A DNA stretch of 64,000 bases from assembly GCF_006517625.1 (NCBI RefSeq), contig NZ_VHQI01000004.1, forward strand, positions 328,771 to 392,770, written 5' to 3'. Position numbers and translations under genes: made by a program. The number at the start of each line of letters is the position of its first letter. Position 1 is the first letter of the stretch. Origin of the DNA: Mixta tenebrionis. GTDB lineage: Bacteria; Pseudomonadota; Gammaproteobacteria; Enterobacterales; Enterobacteriaceae. The notes beneath the pieces were generated by a model. That model searched no databases, was not told where the DNA came from, and saw only the letters and a list, made by a program, of their open reading frames with translations. Shown here in pieces: positions 43,228-53,832 of the stretch.

Positions 43228-43248
43228 CGTTTCCGAACCGCGGAAACG
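43228..43248. promoter_or_regulatory. Perfect 8-bp inverted repeat upstream of lrhA
   Basis: CGTTTCCG-AACCG-CGGAAACG, 93 nt upstream of the lrhA start. It could be a hairpin in the lrhA leader RNA or an operator; no T-run follows. Confidence 0.4.
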
Positions 43249-43678
43249 ACAGCTTTCAACTGCTAAAGAAAAGCTGCTGTTCACTCATACTGCTGGAGGA
43301 GATGCAGGCAAAACCACCAGTGCCGTCAGTATTTAAGATTAACTATCATTTAGCGCCCAGACGCTAACGTTACGAACGCAAGTTGCGCTCCGCTTATTGA
43401 TGGAAACCGAGCCAACTTCAGGCAAGCTAACGTCGGGGCCGCTGGTTCATAACTTCGATATAAGGCGTCAGCAAAGTGGCTTAACGCAAAAATGTAATAA
43501 ATTATCGGACTTAAACTCTGGCCGCGTCGCTTTAAACTGCGCAGCAAACGATTGTACCGCTTTTTGGCACAAAGCCCGTTGATGGATATCCTGCCACATT
43601 GACGCCTACTTTTTAAGCCCCAATCGCATTTTTCTTATCAATAAAGCATCATTTTAGCATTAATACGCCTTTTTTTCG

Positions 43679-43716
43679 GGATTGCTTTTTCTTACCGGCT
43701 GGCGGAAAAGTAATCC
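43679..43716. other. Long hairpin in the lrhA-alaA gap
   Basis: Read on the plus strand, GGATTGCTTTTTC (43679-43691) and GGAAAAGTAATCC (43704-43716) pair over all 13 positions if two G-U pairs are allowed, around a 12-nt loop. On the minus strand the same positions become A-C mismatches, so the RNA structure is better on the plus strand, the alaA side. Confidence 0.5.
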
Positions 43717-44078
43717 AATGCGTAACAGGAGATAGGCTATTGACGAAGCGCCGGAAAACTCAGAACAAAGTTTCATTATTCTTTGGCCTTCTTAATCCTT
43801 CTTTAAGTAGTAAAATTTAACTGTTTCATTCTGTATCAATCTACTTTTTTTATCTTAATTTCATTCTTTTTCTGATCCACCTCGCAAAGCGTCATGTCAG
43901 ATTTACAGCCGCCCGCCAGTAAACAGTCATTAATGCTAACTTTAAGCTGAAAGGTAGTTTTTTATACCAGATAAATCTCACTGACCACTGCTGCATGGCT
44001 GTGAGATTCCCCTTGTCTGGCGGTTGCGCCCAAAGCCGGCCCTGCCCTTCAAAAGTGAACATCAGAGGAGTAAATTGG

Positions 44079-44132
44079 ATGGGTTTATTTCCACGGCAGG
44101 AACGCAGTTCTGTCAGTAAAGGCGCTAAGTAA
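44079..44132 (+). CDS. Putative 17-residue leader ORF coupled to alaA
   Basis: ATG at 44079 is preceded at 8 nt by AGAGGAG, a stronger ribosome site than that of alaA itself. It encodes MGLFPRQERSSVSKGAK, and its TAA overlaps the alaA ATG as TAATG, a classical coupling arrangement. The peptide has no run of Ala codons, so it is not an obvious attenuation leader. It may set alaA translation by re-initiation or encode a small basic protein. Conservation could not be checked here. Confidence 0.5.
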   Translation: MGLFPRQERSSVSKGAK

Positions 44133-45349
44133 TGAATACAATTATCGAAAAATCTTCCAAGCTGGATAATGTTTGCTATGACATTCGCGGCCCGGTGTTG
44201 AAAGAGGCCAAACGCCTGGAAGAAGAAGGCAACAAGGTTCTTAAGCTTAACATCGGCAATCCGGCCCCGTTTGGCTTTGAAGCGCCGGATGAAATTCTGG
44301 TAGACGTAATCCGCAACTTGCCGGGAGCGCAGGGTTACAGCGATTCCAAAGGGCTTTACTCCGCGCGTAAGGCCATTATGCAGCACTACCAGGCGCGCGA
44401 TATGCGCGATGTGACCGTTGAGGATATTTATATCGGCAACGGCGTTTCCGAGCTGATTGTGCAGTCGATGCAGGCGCTGCTGAACAGCGGCGACGAAATG
44501 CTGGTGCCGGCGCCCGACTATCCGCTCTGGACCGCCGCCGTTTCGCTTTCCAGCGGCAAGGCGGTGCACTATCTGTGTGACGAGTCCGCCGGATGGTTCC
44601 CCGATCTGGCCGATATTCGCAGCAAAATTACGCCGCGTACGCGCGGCATCGTGATTATCAACCCGAACAACCCCACCGGCGCCGTTTACAGCAAAGCATT
44701 GCTGATGGAGATCGTGGAGATTGCGCGGGAACATAATCTGATTATTTTTGCCGACGAGATTTACGATAAGATTCTTTATGATGCCGCGCAGCACCACTCT
44801 ATCGCCGCGCTGGCGCCCGATCTGCTTACCGTCACCTTTAACGGCCTCTCTAAAACCTACCGCGTCGCCGGCTTCCGTCAGGGCTGGATGGTGCTTAACG
44901 GCCCGAAAAAGCACGCGAAAGGATATATCGAAGGGCTGGAAATGCTTGCCTCCATGCGCCTGTGCGCCAACGTTCCGGCGCAGCACGCGATTCAAACCGC
45001 GCTTGGCGGCTATCAGAGTATTAATGAATTTATCATGCCCGGCGGACGCCTTTATGAACAGCGCCAGCGCGCCTGGGAGCTGATTAATCAAATTCCCGGC
45101 GTCAGCTGCGTGAAACCGCAGGGCGCGCTCTATATGTTCCCACGCATCGATGCGAAAAAATTCAATCTGCATGACGATCAGAAAATGGTGCTGGATTTTC
45201 TGCTGCAGGAAAAAGTGTTGCTGGTACAGGGCACCGCCTTTAACTGGCCGTGGCCGGACCATGTACGCATCGTTACCCTGCCGCGCGTTGACGATCTGGA
45301 ACTCGCTATCGGCAAATTCGGCCGTTTCCTTGAAGGCTATCATCAGTAG
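44132..45349 (+). CDS. alaA: Glutamate-pyruvate aminotransferase AlaA
   Basis: 405 residues, the E. coli AlaA (YfbQ) length. Fold-type I PLP aminotransferase: NPNNPTGAVYS near residue 175, FADEIYDKI, and NGLSKTYRVAGFRQGW, where the Lys binds PLP. Main enzyme of alanine synthesis from pyruvate and glutamate. The start overlaps the stop of the leader ORF. Confidence 0.97.
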   Translation: MNTIIEKSSKLDNVCYDIRGPVLKEAKRLEEEGNKVLKLNIGNPAPFGFEAPDEILVDVIRNLPGAQGYSDSKGLYSARKAIMQHYQARDMRDVTVEDIYIGNGVSELIVQSMQALLNSGDEMLVPAPDYPLWTAAVSLSSGKAVHYLCDESAGWFPDLADIRSKITPRTRGIVIINPNNPTGAVYSKALLMEIVEIAREHNLIIFADEIYDKILYDAAQHHSIAALAPDLLTVTFNGLSKTYRVAGFRQGWMVLNGPKKHAKGYIEGLEMLASMRLCANVPAQHAIQTALGGYQSINEFIMPGGRLYEQRQRAWELINQIPGVSCVKPQGALYMFPRIDAKKFNLHDDQKMVLDFLLQEKVLLVQGTAFNWPWPDHVRIVTLPRVDDLELAIGKFGRFLEGYHQ

Positions 45350-45457
45350 CGGCGCAGCGCCCGGCGGGCTGTAGCCGACAGCGTGAAAAGGCTATACTCT
45401 GGCGGCGGAGATCGGGTTTGCCGGTTTTCGTCGCCCGCAGGAGGAGAAGCCTTGTCG

Positions 45458-46057
45458 ATGAAGCAGAGTCACTTTTTTGCCCACCTTTCCCGTCTGAAAC
45501 TAATTAACCGCTGGCCGCTGATGCGCAACGTGCGTACGGAAAACGTTTCCGAGCACAGCCAGCAGGTGGCGACGGTGGCCCATGCGCTGGCCGTGATTAA
45601 AAATAAGCTGTTTAACGGCAAGCTGAATGCGGAACGCATCGCCCTGATTGCGCTCTATCATGACGCCAGCGAAGTACTGACCGGCGATTTACCGACGCCG
45701 GTAAAGTATTACAACGCGCAGATTGCCCATGAGTATAAAAAAATCGAGGAGATTGCGCGTCATAAGCTGGTTGAGATGCTGCCTGCCGAACTGCAGGAGG
45801 CATGGCGCCCGTTGCTGGACGAACAGCTGCAGGACGAGGAGGAAACGGCCATTCTGAAGCAGGCCGACGCGCTGTGCGCCTACCTGAAATGCCTTGAGGA
45901 GCTTTCCGCCGGCAACAACGAATTCCGCCGGGCGCTGGCGCGTCTTGAAAAAACGCTGCAGCGCCGCCGTAGCGAAGAGATGGACTACTTTATCTCAGTC
46001 TTCGTCCCCAGCTTCAGCCTGTCGCTGGACGAGATCTCGCAGGACACGCCGTTGTAA
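45458..46057 (+). CDS. yfbR: 5'-deoxynucleotidase YfbR
   Basis: 199 residues from the ATG at 45458, with GGAGGAG about 10 nt upstream; the frame is open 25 codons further back without conservation. HD-domain phosphohydrolase: [10 protein letters not shown] supplies His, [19 protein letters not shown] the HD pair, KQADALCAY the last Asp. Removes phosphate from deoxynucleoside 5'-monophosphates. A TATACT hexamer at 45393 may be its -10. Ends one base before the convergent yfbS stop. Confidence 0.95.
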   Translation: MKQSHFFAHLSRLKLINRWPLMRNVRTENVSEHSQQVATVAHALAVIKNKLFNGKLNAERIALIALYHDASEVLTGDLPTPVKYYNAQIAHEYKKIEEIARHKLVEMLPAELQEAWRPLLDEQLQDEEETAILKQADALCAYLKCLEELSAGNNEFRRALARLEKTLQRRRSEEMDYFISVFVPSFSLSLDEISQDTPL

Positions 46058-46058
46058 A

Positions 46059-47897
46059 TCAGAACGGGAACAGCAGCGGCACCAGCAATACGCTAACCAC
46101 CATTACCACCAGCGTAAAGGGCACGCCGATTTTCACAAAATCGCTGAAGCGATAGCCGCCGGGGCCGAGCACCAGCGTATTAACCGGTGAAGAGACCGGC
46201 GTCATAAAGGCGGCGGAGGCGGCAATGGCGATAATCATGGTAAAAGGATAAGGCGATACGCCCATCTGATGCGCCGCCGCTATGCCGATCGGCGCCATCA
46301 GCACCGCCGTCGCCGTATTAGAGATAAACAGCCCGATCGTCGCGCAGAGCACAAACAGGCAGAGCAGCATCACATGCGGCCCTTTACCGCCGGCGACATC
46401 CATCAGCCCCTGCACCACCAGCGCCACGCCGCCGGTTTTTTGCAGCGCCAGCGCAAACGGCATCATACCGGCGATCAGAATCAGCCCCGGCCAGTGGATA
46501 GCCTTATAGGCGCTCTCCATATCGATACAGCGGAATTTGCCCATCAGCAAACAGGCGATAATCGCGGCGACGGGGCCTGGAATGGCATCGGTAATCATCA
46601 GCGCCACCATCAGCGCCAGGCTGAACAGCGCGTGCGGCGCCTGGCTGTGAGCAGGCACCGCGTCATCGATCTCGGCAGGCAGCGCCAGCAGCAGCAGATC
46701 GCGCTTTTGCTGCTGCAGCTGGCGAATGCAGCGCCAGTCGCCGATAACCAGCAGCGTATCGCCCAGCTCCAGCGGTTCATCGGTCAGCGCCCCTTCAACC
46801 AGGCTGTTGCGCCGCCGGATGCCGATAACGCTAATCCCGTAGCGGCTGCGAAAGCCGATTTCGCGCACGCTTTTGCCCGACAGTTCAGAATCAGGGATCA
46901 GCAGCACTTCCGCCATGCCGACGTCGCGGGCGCGATCCGAGAAGTAATCGCCGCGCAGAATCAGCGGCTCCAGCTGCTGCTCGCTGCAAAACTGGCGCAG
47001 ATCGATATCGGCGGCGGACATATCGATCAGCAGCACATCTCCGGCGCGAAAGGTGGTTTCGCCGGTGACCGCCACCATCACGCGCCGGAAGCGACGCCAG
47101 CGTTCCAGGCCCACCACGTTGGCGCCATATTTTTCGCGCAGCTGCAGGTCGTCCAGCCGGTGGCCGATTAGCGGCGAGCCCGCGCGGATAGAGAGGCGCC
47201 GCGCGCGTCCGCTAAGGCGATATTCACGAATCAGATCGCGGAAGTTGCGCCGCCGCAGCGGTGCGCTGCCGGCGGAGAGATCGGCGGAAGGCGAAGCCAG
47301 CCAGTAGCGCGCCACCAGCATATAGCCCACGCCCAGCACCAGCACCACCAGGCCGATGGGCGTGACGGCGAAAAAGCTAAAGCCTTCCAGCCCCTCGCGC
47401 TGCAGCTCGCTGTTGACCACCAGGTTAGGCGGCGTTGCCACCAGCGTCATCATGCCGCTGATCAGCGCCGCCACGCTGAGCGGCATCATTAGCCGCGCGG
47501 GCGAGGAGCCGATTTTCGCCGCCACGCTCAGCACGACCGGAATAAAAATCGCCACCACGCCGGTGGAGCTCATAAAGGCGCCCAGCCCGGCCACGGTCAG
47601 CATCAGCCAGAAAATCATTTTGCTTTCGCTGTTGCCGGCGATTTTTATCAACCATTCGCCGGTTTGAATCGCCACGCCGGTGCGCACCAGCCCCTCGCCG
47701 ATAACAAACAGGGCGGCAATCAAAATTACGTTGGGATCGCTAAAGCCGATAGTGGCTTCCTGCAACGTCAGCGTACCGCTAAGTACAAAAGCGACAATGA
47801 CCAGCAGCGCCACCACATCCATGCGCAGCCGTCCTGAGACAAACAGCCAAACGGTTACCGCCAGTAACGCCAGTACCCAAAGAAGTTGATTATTCAC
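46059..47897 (-). CDS. yfbS: SLC13/DASS-family anion transporter YfbS with two RCK-C domains
   Basis: 612 residues from a GTG at 47897 with GGAAAGGG just upstream, matching the E. coli N-terminus; an ATG at 47936 has no ribosome site. Membrane block of about five helices ([14 protein letters not shown]), then two TrkA-C/RCK-C domains (about 205-375), then a second membrane block with the signatures [11 protein letters not shown] and [15 protein letters not shown]. Substrate unknown; members transport dicarboxylates or sulfate. Stop is tail-to-tail with yfbR. Confidence 0.9.
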   Translation of the reverse strand: MNNQLLWVLALLAVTVWLFVSGRLRMDVVALLVIVAFVLSGTLTLQEATIGFSDPNVILIAALFVIGEGLVRTGVAIQTGEWLIKIAGNSESKMIFWLMLTVAGLGAFMSSTGVVAIFIPVVLSVAAKIGSSPARLMMPLSVAALISGMMTLVATPPNLVVNSELQREGLEGFSFFAVTPIGLVVLVLGVGYMLVARYWLASPSADLSAGSAPLRRRNFRDLIREYRLSGRARRLSIRAGSPLIGHRLDDLQLREKYGANVVGLERWRRFRRVMVAVTGETTFRAGDVLLIDMSAADIDLRQFCSEQQLEPLILRGDYFSDRARDVGMAEVLLIPDSELSGKSVREIGFRSRYGISVIGIRRRNSLVEGALTDEPLELGDTLLVIGDWRCIRQLQQQKRDLLLLALPAEIDDAVPAHSQAPHALFSLALMVALMITDAIPGPVAAIIACLLMGKFRCIDMESAYKAIHWPGLILIAGMMPFALALQKTGGVALVVQGLMDVAGGKGPHVMLLCLFVLCATIGLFISNTATAVLMAPIGIAAAHQMGVSPYPFTMIIAIAASAAFMTPVSSPVNTLVLGPGGYRFSDFVKIGVPFTLVVMVVSVLLVPLLFPF

Positions 47898-47944
47898 AGC
47901 CCTTTCCGCGTCAGAGAATTCCTTTACGCGCAGCATGCCATAAA

Positions 47945-47969
47945 TTAACCCCGCTTATAGCGGGGTTAA
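47945..47969 (-). terminator. 10-bp stem between hxpA and yfbS
   Basis: Perfect TTAACCCCGC / GCGGGGTTAA with loop TTATA, 5 nt after the hxpA stop, followed on the minus strand by an A/T stretch rather than a pure T-run. Probable weak terminator or mRNA 3' end upstream of yfbS. Confidence 0.55.
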
Positions 47970-47974
47970 ATCAA

Positions 47975-48634
47975 TCACGCCTGGTTTATTATCCTGACCG
48001 TGCCATCTTCTTCTTTGCTGATGCGCAGCGAGGCGAGCGAAGTGAGCTGCATGGCGGTTTCGTCAAGACGCGGCGTATCGCCAGAGGCGTTGACGGCGAT
48101 CACCGCGCAGCCGGCGGCGAGACCGGAGAGAATGCCCGCCGGCGCGTCCTCCACTACCACGCACTCGGCGGGCGGCAGGCCCAGCAGCTCAGCGCCGATA
48201 AGATAGGCGTCCGGCTCCGGCTTGCCGTTGGTTACCCGTTCAGCGGTGACGAAATGTCGCGGCAGCGGCAGCCCCGCCGCTTTGCGGCGCGCCGAGGCTA
48301 CCGGCATGGAGCCTGAGGTGACGATGGCCCAGGGAATATCTAACGCGTCCAGCCGTTCCAGCAGCGCGAGCGCGCCGGGCAGCGCGGTAATACCGTCGGT
48401 ATCCTCCGCCTCGATTTTTTCCAGCTGGCGAAACTCCTGCTGGATCGCCTCATCGCTGCTGTCGGGCATAAAGTGACGCAGCGCAGTGATGGCCTGTTTG
48501 CCGTGGATAAAACTCAGGACCTCGTCAGCGGCGATGCCGTGACGTTTCCCCCAGTGACTCCATGCGCGCTCCACTACCGGTAATGAATCAACCAGCGTGC
48601 CGTCCAGATCAAACAAAAAGCCTCTGCACTTCAC
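47975..48634 (-). CDS. hxpA: Hexitol phosphatase A (HAD family)
   Basis: 219 residues. HAD motifs in order: FDLDGTLVDS (nucleophile Asp), VTSGSMPVA, KPEPDAY (Lys) and VVEDAPAGI (acidic pair). Matches E. coli HxpA (YfbT), which dephosphorylates sugar and polyol phosphates. The helical cap between motifs I and II is present. Lies 12 nt after yfbU, so the two are probably co-transcribed. Confidence 0.94.
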   Translation of the reverse strand: MKCRGFLFDLDGTLVDSLPVVERAWSHWGKRHGIAADEVLSFIHGKQAITALRHFMPDSSDEAIQQEFRQLEKIEAEDTDGITALPGALALLERLDALDIPWAIVTSGSMPVASARRKAAGLPLPRHFVTAERVTNGKPEPDAYLIGAELLGLPPAECVVVEDAPAGILSGLAAGCAVIAVNASGDTPRLDETAMQLTSLASLRISKEEDGTVRIINQA

Positions 48635-48646
48635 TTGCGTCCCCTC

Positions 48647-49141
48647 TCAGGCGTTAATGATTTGCGCGAGCTCGGTCGCGCACAGGTGGTACTGACGCGG
48701 ACAGGTTTGCCAGACGGCCAGCATGCGTTGATATTTTTCCCACATCGGCGTCTGGGCGTTAAAGCCGTGCGTTCCGGCGTCGAAATGGGTGTAGCGCCCT
48801 TCAACGCTAACCATAAAGCGCACGTAGCCCAGGTAGCGCGCCTCGGTCGCCGCATCGAAGCCGAGGAACTGCAGCCGACGCCGATCGATGCTGGCCTTTT
48901 CCTTCAGGTTTTCCCATGAAACCGCCAGCGCATGATGCATTTCCATTATGTTAATAATGGTGCGGCACACTTCTTCGCTCAGTTCGCCGAAATCGCGATC
49001 CAGCTCACGCATTTGTAAGCTGTAACCGCGTTCAATGATGGTCTGCAGGCGACGATAGCGCTCGGCGTTATCCGGGTCGAGCAGCGTCATCATTTTGTAC
49101 TGGTTAGAAAGAATCAGGCGCTGAGCGTGCGTCATCTCCAT
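48647..49141 (-). CDS. yfbU: UPF0304 family protein YfbU
   Basis: 164 residues, the E. coli length, very highly conserved ([45 protein letters not shown]). Function not established. Followed closely by hxpA. Confidence 0.95.
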   Translation of the reverse strand: MEMTHAQRLILSNQYKMMTLLDPDNAERYRRLQTIIERGYSLQMRELDRDFGELSEEVCRTIINIMEMHHALAVSWENLKEKASIDRRRLQFLGFDAATEARYLGYVRFMVSVEGRYTHFDAGTHGFNAQTPMWEKYQRMLAVWQTCPRQYHLCATELAQIINA

Positions 49142-49285
49142 CGTAAACTCCTGTGTCTCGACATCATAAAAGGGGGACGTTCAAGAATCGCACAGCGAAT
49201 AAAAAGGAGGTATCACAAGCCTGACTTTCTTTGATTTAAGCCGGGTTGACGCCAAATAATTTTTCGCGCGCCCGACAGTTAACAC

Positions 49286-49735
49286 TTAAAGATCGTCGAG
49301 GAAGGTTTTATCCAGCTGACGGAAAGCGCGTTTTAACAAATCCGCCAGCGTCTGGTAGGTAGGCTTGCCTTCAAGCGGCGCGATCGCCTGACCGGCCTGC
49401 TGCAGCTTTTCGCGCACCTCATGAAACCAGCGCAGCAGCGCAGGCGGCAGCGGCGTAACGGAACGGCGTCCCAGCCACCACAATCCCTGCATCGGCAGGC
49501 TGCAGGCGAAAAGCGCGGTAGCGACCGCCGGCCCCAGCTGGCCGCCCAGCGCAATCTGCCAGGTGAGCGTAAACACCGCCAGCGGCGGCATAAAGCGGAT
49601 CGCAAAGCGGGTGGCGGTTGTGATGCGGTTTTCCGGGAAAACCGGCGCGAGGCGTTTGTCGTTCGGCCATGTTTTCATGTAGCGCTGTCCAAGCTGGAAC
49701 GTTTTAAACCAGCCCACGCTGGATTCATTTGCCAT
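49286..49735 (-). CDS. yfbV: UPF0208 membrane protein YfbV
   Basis: 149 residues. Two hydrophobic segments ([19 protein letters not shown] and [21 protein letters not shown]) and a conserved cytoplasmic tail ending [16 protein letters not shown]. In E. coli it limits the chromosome structuring effect of MatP near Ter (known role). Always next to ackA and divergent from it. Confidence 0.94.
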   Translation of the reverse strand: MANESSVGWFKTFQLGQRYMKTWPNDKRLAPVFPENRITTATRFAIRFMPPLAVFTLTWQIALGGQLGPAVATALFACSLPMQGLWWLGRRSVTPLPPALLRWFHEVREKLQQAGQAIAPLEGKPTYQTLADLLKRAFRQLDKTFLDDL

Positions 49736-50070
49736 GGCTTACCTCAACTTCTTTTGGAAGATTTAAAAAAAATAGACAACGACACAACTTTATATAACAT
49801 CCTTCAAAAAATTTTGTTTTTACGCGGCGCTGCCGTTATTCTGAGCGCGTTATCAACGCCCCGAAAACGGATTTTCCTCATTATCCTGAGGCGCAACCGC
49901 TGAAAGCCACTGCGCTTTCAAATTTTTACGTAAAATTACCGTTTTTTTTTGCTGTCGGATAATTTTTTTGCCGGCAGCATGATGATAATCATTACTGTAC
50001 CAGCTTTCATGCCTTAGGATGATAGACTGACTGCGTTTTTTTTAGCCACTTTTGACAAATAGGTACTTCC
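49736..50070. other. ackA-yfbV divergent promoter region
   Basis: 335 bp, A+T rich, no gene. Contains the palindrome described separately at 49979-49992 and T-rich runs near 49944-49970. No other structure was recognised. Confidence 0.5.
49979..49992. promoter_or_regulatory. FNR-like palindrome upstream of ackA (also Fur-like)
   Basis: ATGATGATAATCAT contains TGAT-N4-ATCA, the core of the FNR site TTGAT-N4-ATCAA, 79 nt upstream of the ackA ATG. The surrounding 49978-49996 also matches 15 of 19 positions of the Fur consensus. For a fermentation gene FNR is the more natural reading. Confidence 0.45.
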
Positions 50071-51273
50071 ATGTCGAGTAAGTTAGTACTGGTTCTGAAC
50101 TGCGGTAGCTCTTCCCTGAAATTTGCCATCATCAACCCGGCCGATGGCGAAGAATACCTGTCAGGTCTGGCCGAATGCTTCCATTTGCCTGAAGCGCGCA
50201 TTAAATGGAAACTGGACGGCGCTAAACAGGAAGCGGCGCTGGGCGCGGGCGCGGCCCACAGCGAAGCCCTGAACTTCATTGTTAAAAACATTCTGGCACA
50301 AAAACCAGAACTGTCGGCACAAATCGCTGCAATCGGTCATCGCATCGTTCACGGCGGCGAAAAGCTGACGCACTCCGTAGTGATCACCGACGAGACGGTG
50401 CAGGATATCAAAGCGGCGTCGCCGTTTGCTCCGCTGCACAACCCGGCGCATCTGATCGGTATCGACGAAGCGCTGAAAAACTTCCCGCACCTTGCTGATA
50501 AAAACGTAGCGGTTTTCGATACGGCTTTCCATCAGACGATGCCTGAAGAATCTTATCTCTACGCCCTGCCCTACCATCTGTATAAAGAGCACGGCATCCG
50601 CCGCTACGGCTTCCACGGCACCAGCCACTACTACGTTTCCCGCGAAGCGGCGCGTATGCTGAACAAGCCGGTAGAAGAGCTGAACGTCATCACCTGTCAC
50701 CTCGGCAACGGCGCATCCGTCTCCGCGATCCGCAACGGCGAATGCGTGGATACTTCTATGGGTCTTACCCCGCTGGAAGGCCTGGTAATGGGCACCCGCA
50801 GCGGCGATATCGATCCGGCGATCGTCTTCTTCCTGCACGATACGCTGGGCATGAGCGTTGACGCCATCAACAAAATGCTGACGAAAGAGTCCGGCCTGCT
50901 GGGCCTGACTGGCGTAACCAGCGACTGCCGCTACGTGGAAGAAAACTACACCACCAAAGACGATGCGAAACGCGCGATGAACGTCTTCTGCCATCGCCTG
51001 GCGAAATATATCGGTTCTTATACCGCGATGATGGACGGCCGTCTGGACGCTATCGTCTTTACCGGCGGCATCGGCGAAAACGCGGCGATGGTGCGTGAGC
51101 TGTCGCTGGCGAAACTGTCGCTGCTGGGCTTTGAAGTCGATCACGAGCGCAACCTGGCGGCGCGTTTCGGTCAGGAAGGCTTCATCAACAAAGAAGGCAC
51201 CCGTCCGGCGCTGGTGATCCCAACCAACGAAGAGCTGGTTATCGCCCGCGACGCCGCGCGTCTCACCGCCTGA
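50071..51273 (+). CDS. ackA: Acetate kinase
   Basis: 400 residues, the E. coli length. ASKHA-fold kinase with NCGSSSLKF at the N-terminus, [19 protein letters not shown] and [10 protein letters not shown]. Converts acetyl phosphate and ADP to acetate and ATP. Paired with pta; a hairpin lies between the two. Confidence 0.98.
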   Translation: MSSKLVLVLNCGSSSLKFAIINPADGEEYLSGLAECFHLPEARIKWKLDGAKQEAALGAGAAHSEALNFIVKNILAQKPELSAQIAAIGHRIVHGGEKLTHSVVITDETVQDIKAASPFAPLHNPAHLIGIDEALKNFPHLADKNVAVFDTAFHQTMPEESYLYALPYHLYKEHGIRRYGFHGTSHYYVSREAARMLNKPVEELNVITCHLGNGASVSAIRNGECVDTSMGLTPLEGLVMGTRSGDIDPAIVFFLHDTLGMSVDAINKMLTKESGLLGLTGVTSDCRYVEENYTTKDDAKRAMNVFCHRLAKYIGSYTAMMDGRLDAIVFTGGIGENAAMVRELSLAKLSLLGFEVDHERNLAARFGQEGFINKEGTRPALVIPTNEELVIARDAARLTA

Positions 51274-51279
51274 GTTTTT

Positions 51280-51311
51280 CTCCGTCAGCTCCGGCTGACG
51301 GAGTTGTTTTT
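51280..51311 (+). terminator. Hairpin between ackA and pta (attenuating terminator)
   Basis: Stem CTCCGTCAGC / GCTGACGGAG, loop TCCG, followed by TTGTTTTT. It begins 6 nt after the ackA stop and would reduce read-through into pta or set transcript ends between them. Confidence 0.75.
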
Positions 51312-51340
51312 GACACCCTGAAATACCTGAGAGGTTTACT

Positions 51341-53491
51341 GTGTCACGTACCATTATGCTTATTCCTACCGGCACCAGCGTCGGGTTGACCAGCGTCAGC
51401 CTGGGCGTTATCCGCGCGATGGAGCGCAAAGGGGTTCGCCTCAGCGTCTTCAAGCCCATCGCTCAACCGCGTGCCGGCGACAATGCGCCTGACCAGACTA
51501 CCACCATCATTCGTAAAAGCTCCTCTATCCCCGCCGCTGAGCCGCTGCATATGTCACGCGTTGAATCGCTGCTGGGCTCCAATCAGCAAGATGTGCTGAT
51601 GGAGGAGATCATCGCCCGCTATCACGCCAACGCTCAGGATGCGGAAGTCGTGCTGGTAGAAGGCCTGGTACCGACGCGTAAACACCAGTTCGCTACCGCG
51701 CTCAACTACGAAATCGCGAAAACGCTGAACGCGGAAATCGTCTTCGTTATGGCGCTGGGCAACGACTCTCCGGCCCAGCTGAAAGAGCGTATCGAACTAA
51801 CGCAAAGCAGCTTCGGCGGCAGCAAGAACAAAAACATCACCGGCGTTATCATCAACAAGCTGAACGCGCCGGTAGATGAGCAGGGGCGTACCCGTCCCGA
51901 TCTGTCAGAAATTTTTGATGATTCCACCAAGGCCAGCGTCGCCAATATCGATCCGAGCCAGCTGTTCGCCAACAGCCCGCTGCCGGTGCTGGGCTGCATT
52001 CCGTGGAGCTTCGAGCTGATCGCTACCCGCGCCATTGATATGAGCCGCCACCTGAACGCGCGTATTATCAATGAAGGGGAAATCCAGACTCGCCGGGTGA
52101 AATCCGTTACCTTCTGCGCGCGCAGCCTGCCGCACATGCTGGAGCATTTCCGTCCCGGATCGCTGCTGGTAACCTCAGCGGATCGCCCTGACGTGCTGGT
52201 CGCCGCCTGCCTCGCCGCAATGAACGGCGTCGAGATCGGCGCCATCCTGCTGACCGGCGGTTATGAAATTGATGACCGTATTTACAAACTGTGCGAGCGC
52301 GCCTTCCAGACCGGCCTGCCGGTATTTATGGTGAACACCAACACCTGGCAGACCTCGCTCAACCTGCAAAGCTTTAACCTTGAAGTGCCCAGCGACGATA
52401 CGCAGCGCATCGAGAAAGTGCAGGAATATATCGCCAGCCATATCAACAGCGACTGGATTGAATCGCTGACCGCCGCCTCCGAGCGCAGCCGTCGTCTCTC
52501 TCCGCCTGCTTTCCGCTATCAGCTGACCGAGCTGGCGCGTAGCGCGCGTAAGCGCATCGTGCTGCCGGAAGGCGACGAACCGCGTACCGTGAAAGCGGCG
52601 GCCATCTGTGCTGAACGCGGCATCGCGCAGTGCGTACTGCTGGGCAACCCGGATGAAATTCAGCGCGTCGCGGCGGCGCAGGGCGTTGAGCTGGGCAAAG
52701 GCATCGAAATTGTCGATCCGGAAGCGGCGCGTAATAACTACGTGGCGCGCCTGGTGGAACTGCGCAAAAACAAAGGCATGACCGAAGTGGTTGCGCAGGA
52801 ACAGCTGGAAGATAACGTGGTGCTCGGCACCATGATGCTGGAGCGCGACGAAGTGGACGGCCTGGTTTCCGGCGCCGTACATACCACCGCCAACACCATT
52901 CGTCCGCCGCTGCAGCTGATCAAAACCGCGCCGAACAGCTCGCTGGTTTCTTCCGTGTTCTTTATGCTGCTGCCTGAGCAGGTGCTGGTATATGGCGACT
53001 GCGCCATTAACCCGGATCCTACCGCTGAGCAGCTGGCTGAAATCGCTATCCAGTCCGCCGATTCCGCCGCCGCCTTCGGCATCGAGCCGCGCGTGGCGAT
53101 GATCTCCTACTCTACCGGCAACTCCGGCGCCGGCAGCGATGTGGAGAAAGTGCGTGAAGCCACGCGCATCGCGCAGGAAAAACGCCCGGATCTGGTGATC
53201 GACGGCCCGCTGCAGTACGACGCGGCGATTATGGAAGACGTGGCGAAATCCAAAGCGCCGAACTCACAGGTTGCCGGACGCGCCACGGTGTTTATCTTCC
53301 CTGACCTGAACACCGGTAACACCACCTATAAAGCGGTACAGCGTTCTGCCGACCTGATCTCTATCGGGCCGATGCTGCAGGGTATGCGTAAGCCGGTTAA
53401 CGACCTGTCCCGCGGCGCGCTGGTGGACGATATCGTCTATACCATCGCCCTGACCGCTATTCAGGCGTCCCAGGCGGATCAACAGAAGTAA
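51341..53491 (+). CDS. pta: Phosphate acetyltransferase (long, three-domain form)
   Basis: 716 residues. The N-terminal P-loop-like domain ([14 protein letters not shown]), a central DRTGG domain (about 220-330) and the C-terminal catalytic domain from about 390 ([45 protein letters not shown]) are intact. Interconverts acetyl-CoA and acetyl phosphate; the N-terminal domains give allosteric control in the E. coli enzyme. Confidence 0.98.
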   Translation: MSRTIMLIPTGTSVGLTSVSLGVIRAMERKGVRLSVFKPIAQPRAGDNAPDQTTTIIRKSSSIPAAEPLHMSRVESLLGSNQQDVLMEEIIARYHANAQDAEVVLVEGLVPTRKHQFATALNYEIAKTLNAEIVFVMALGNDSPAQLKERIELTQSSFGGSKNKNITGVIINKLNAPVDEQGRTRPDLSEIFDDSTKASVANIDPSQLFANSPLPVLGCIPWSFELIATRAIDMSRHLNARIINEGEIQTRRVKSVTFCARSLPHMLEHFRPGSLLVTSADRPDVLVAACLAAMNGVEIGAILLTGGYEIDDRIYKLCERAFQTGLPVFMVNTNTWQTSLNLQSFNLEVPSDDTQRIEKVQEYIASHINSDWIESLTAASERSRRLSPPAFRYQLTELARSARKRIVLPEGDEPRTVKAAAICAERGIAQCVLLGNPDEIQRVAAAQGVELGKGIEIVDPEAARNNYVARLVELRKNKGMTEVVAQEQLEDNVVLGTMMLERDEVDGLVSGAVHTTANTIRPPLQLIKTAPNSSLVSSVFFMLLPEQVLVYGDCAINPDPTAEQLAEIAIQSADSAAAFGIEPRVAMISYSTGNSGAGSDVEKVREATRIAQEKRPDLVIDGPLQYDAAIMEDVAKSKAPNSQVAGRATVFIFPDLNTGNTTYKAVQRSADLISIGPMLQGMRKPVNDLSRGALVDDIVYTIALTAIQASQADQQK

Positions 53492-53508
53492 TTACTCCGC
53501 TGCAACAG

Positions 53509-53533
53509 AGGCGGCCTGCGGGCCGCCTTTTTT
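53509..53533 (+). terminator. Terminator after pta
   Basis: Stem AGGCGGCC / GGCCGCCT with loop TGCG, then a T-run. Begins 18 nt after the pta stop. Confidence 0.93.
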
Positions 53534-53832
53534 ATTGCCTTCGCTCGTTACCGCGCCTGCCCGGCTTATCGCCCGCCGCGCCGCAAAATAAGCGTTCCCC
53601 GTTTTTATCTCTTCAATAAAAGCCAGCGCCAAATAGTTTAATAAATGGTTAAAAATAAGCGCAGCGGTAAAAAAAACGTTTATTTTTCGCCGCATTTTGC
53701 GAAATTATTTTGGTCAAATCCTCATTCCCTAACTAGCCTTACATTACCTGAATAACAGGTTTCACTATTTTCATGGCGTCAGAAATTAATTCTGTGGCAA
53801 CGGCTTAAAGATAACGATAGGGAGTGAATATT
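53534..53832. other. Intergenic region after pta
   Basis: 299 bp, A+T rich, with no gene recognised. It ends with AGGGAG, the ribosome site of the next gene, and should contain that gene's promoter. Confidence 0.5.

Larger units (their letters stand above)
43136..44078. other. Long intergenic region between lrhA and alaA
   Basis: About 940 bp with no supported protein gene before the short leader ORF at 44079. It holds the divergent lrhA and alaA promoters and several inverted repeats: 43228-43248, TTAGCG/CGCTAA at 43350-43367, and the 13-bp stem at 43679-43716. The portion 43600-43870 is A+T rich. Confidence 0.5.

Noticed and set aside
50161-51459. 432-codon open frame antisense to ackA
   Set aside because: ackA is beyond doubt on the other strand; the antisense product has low-complexity shadow composition and no ribosome site.
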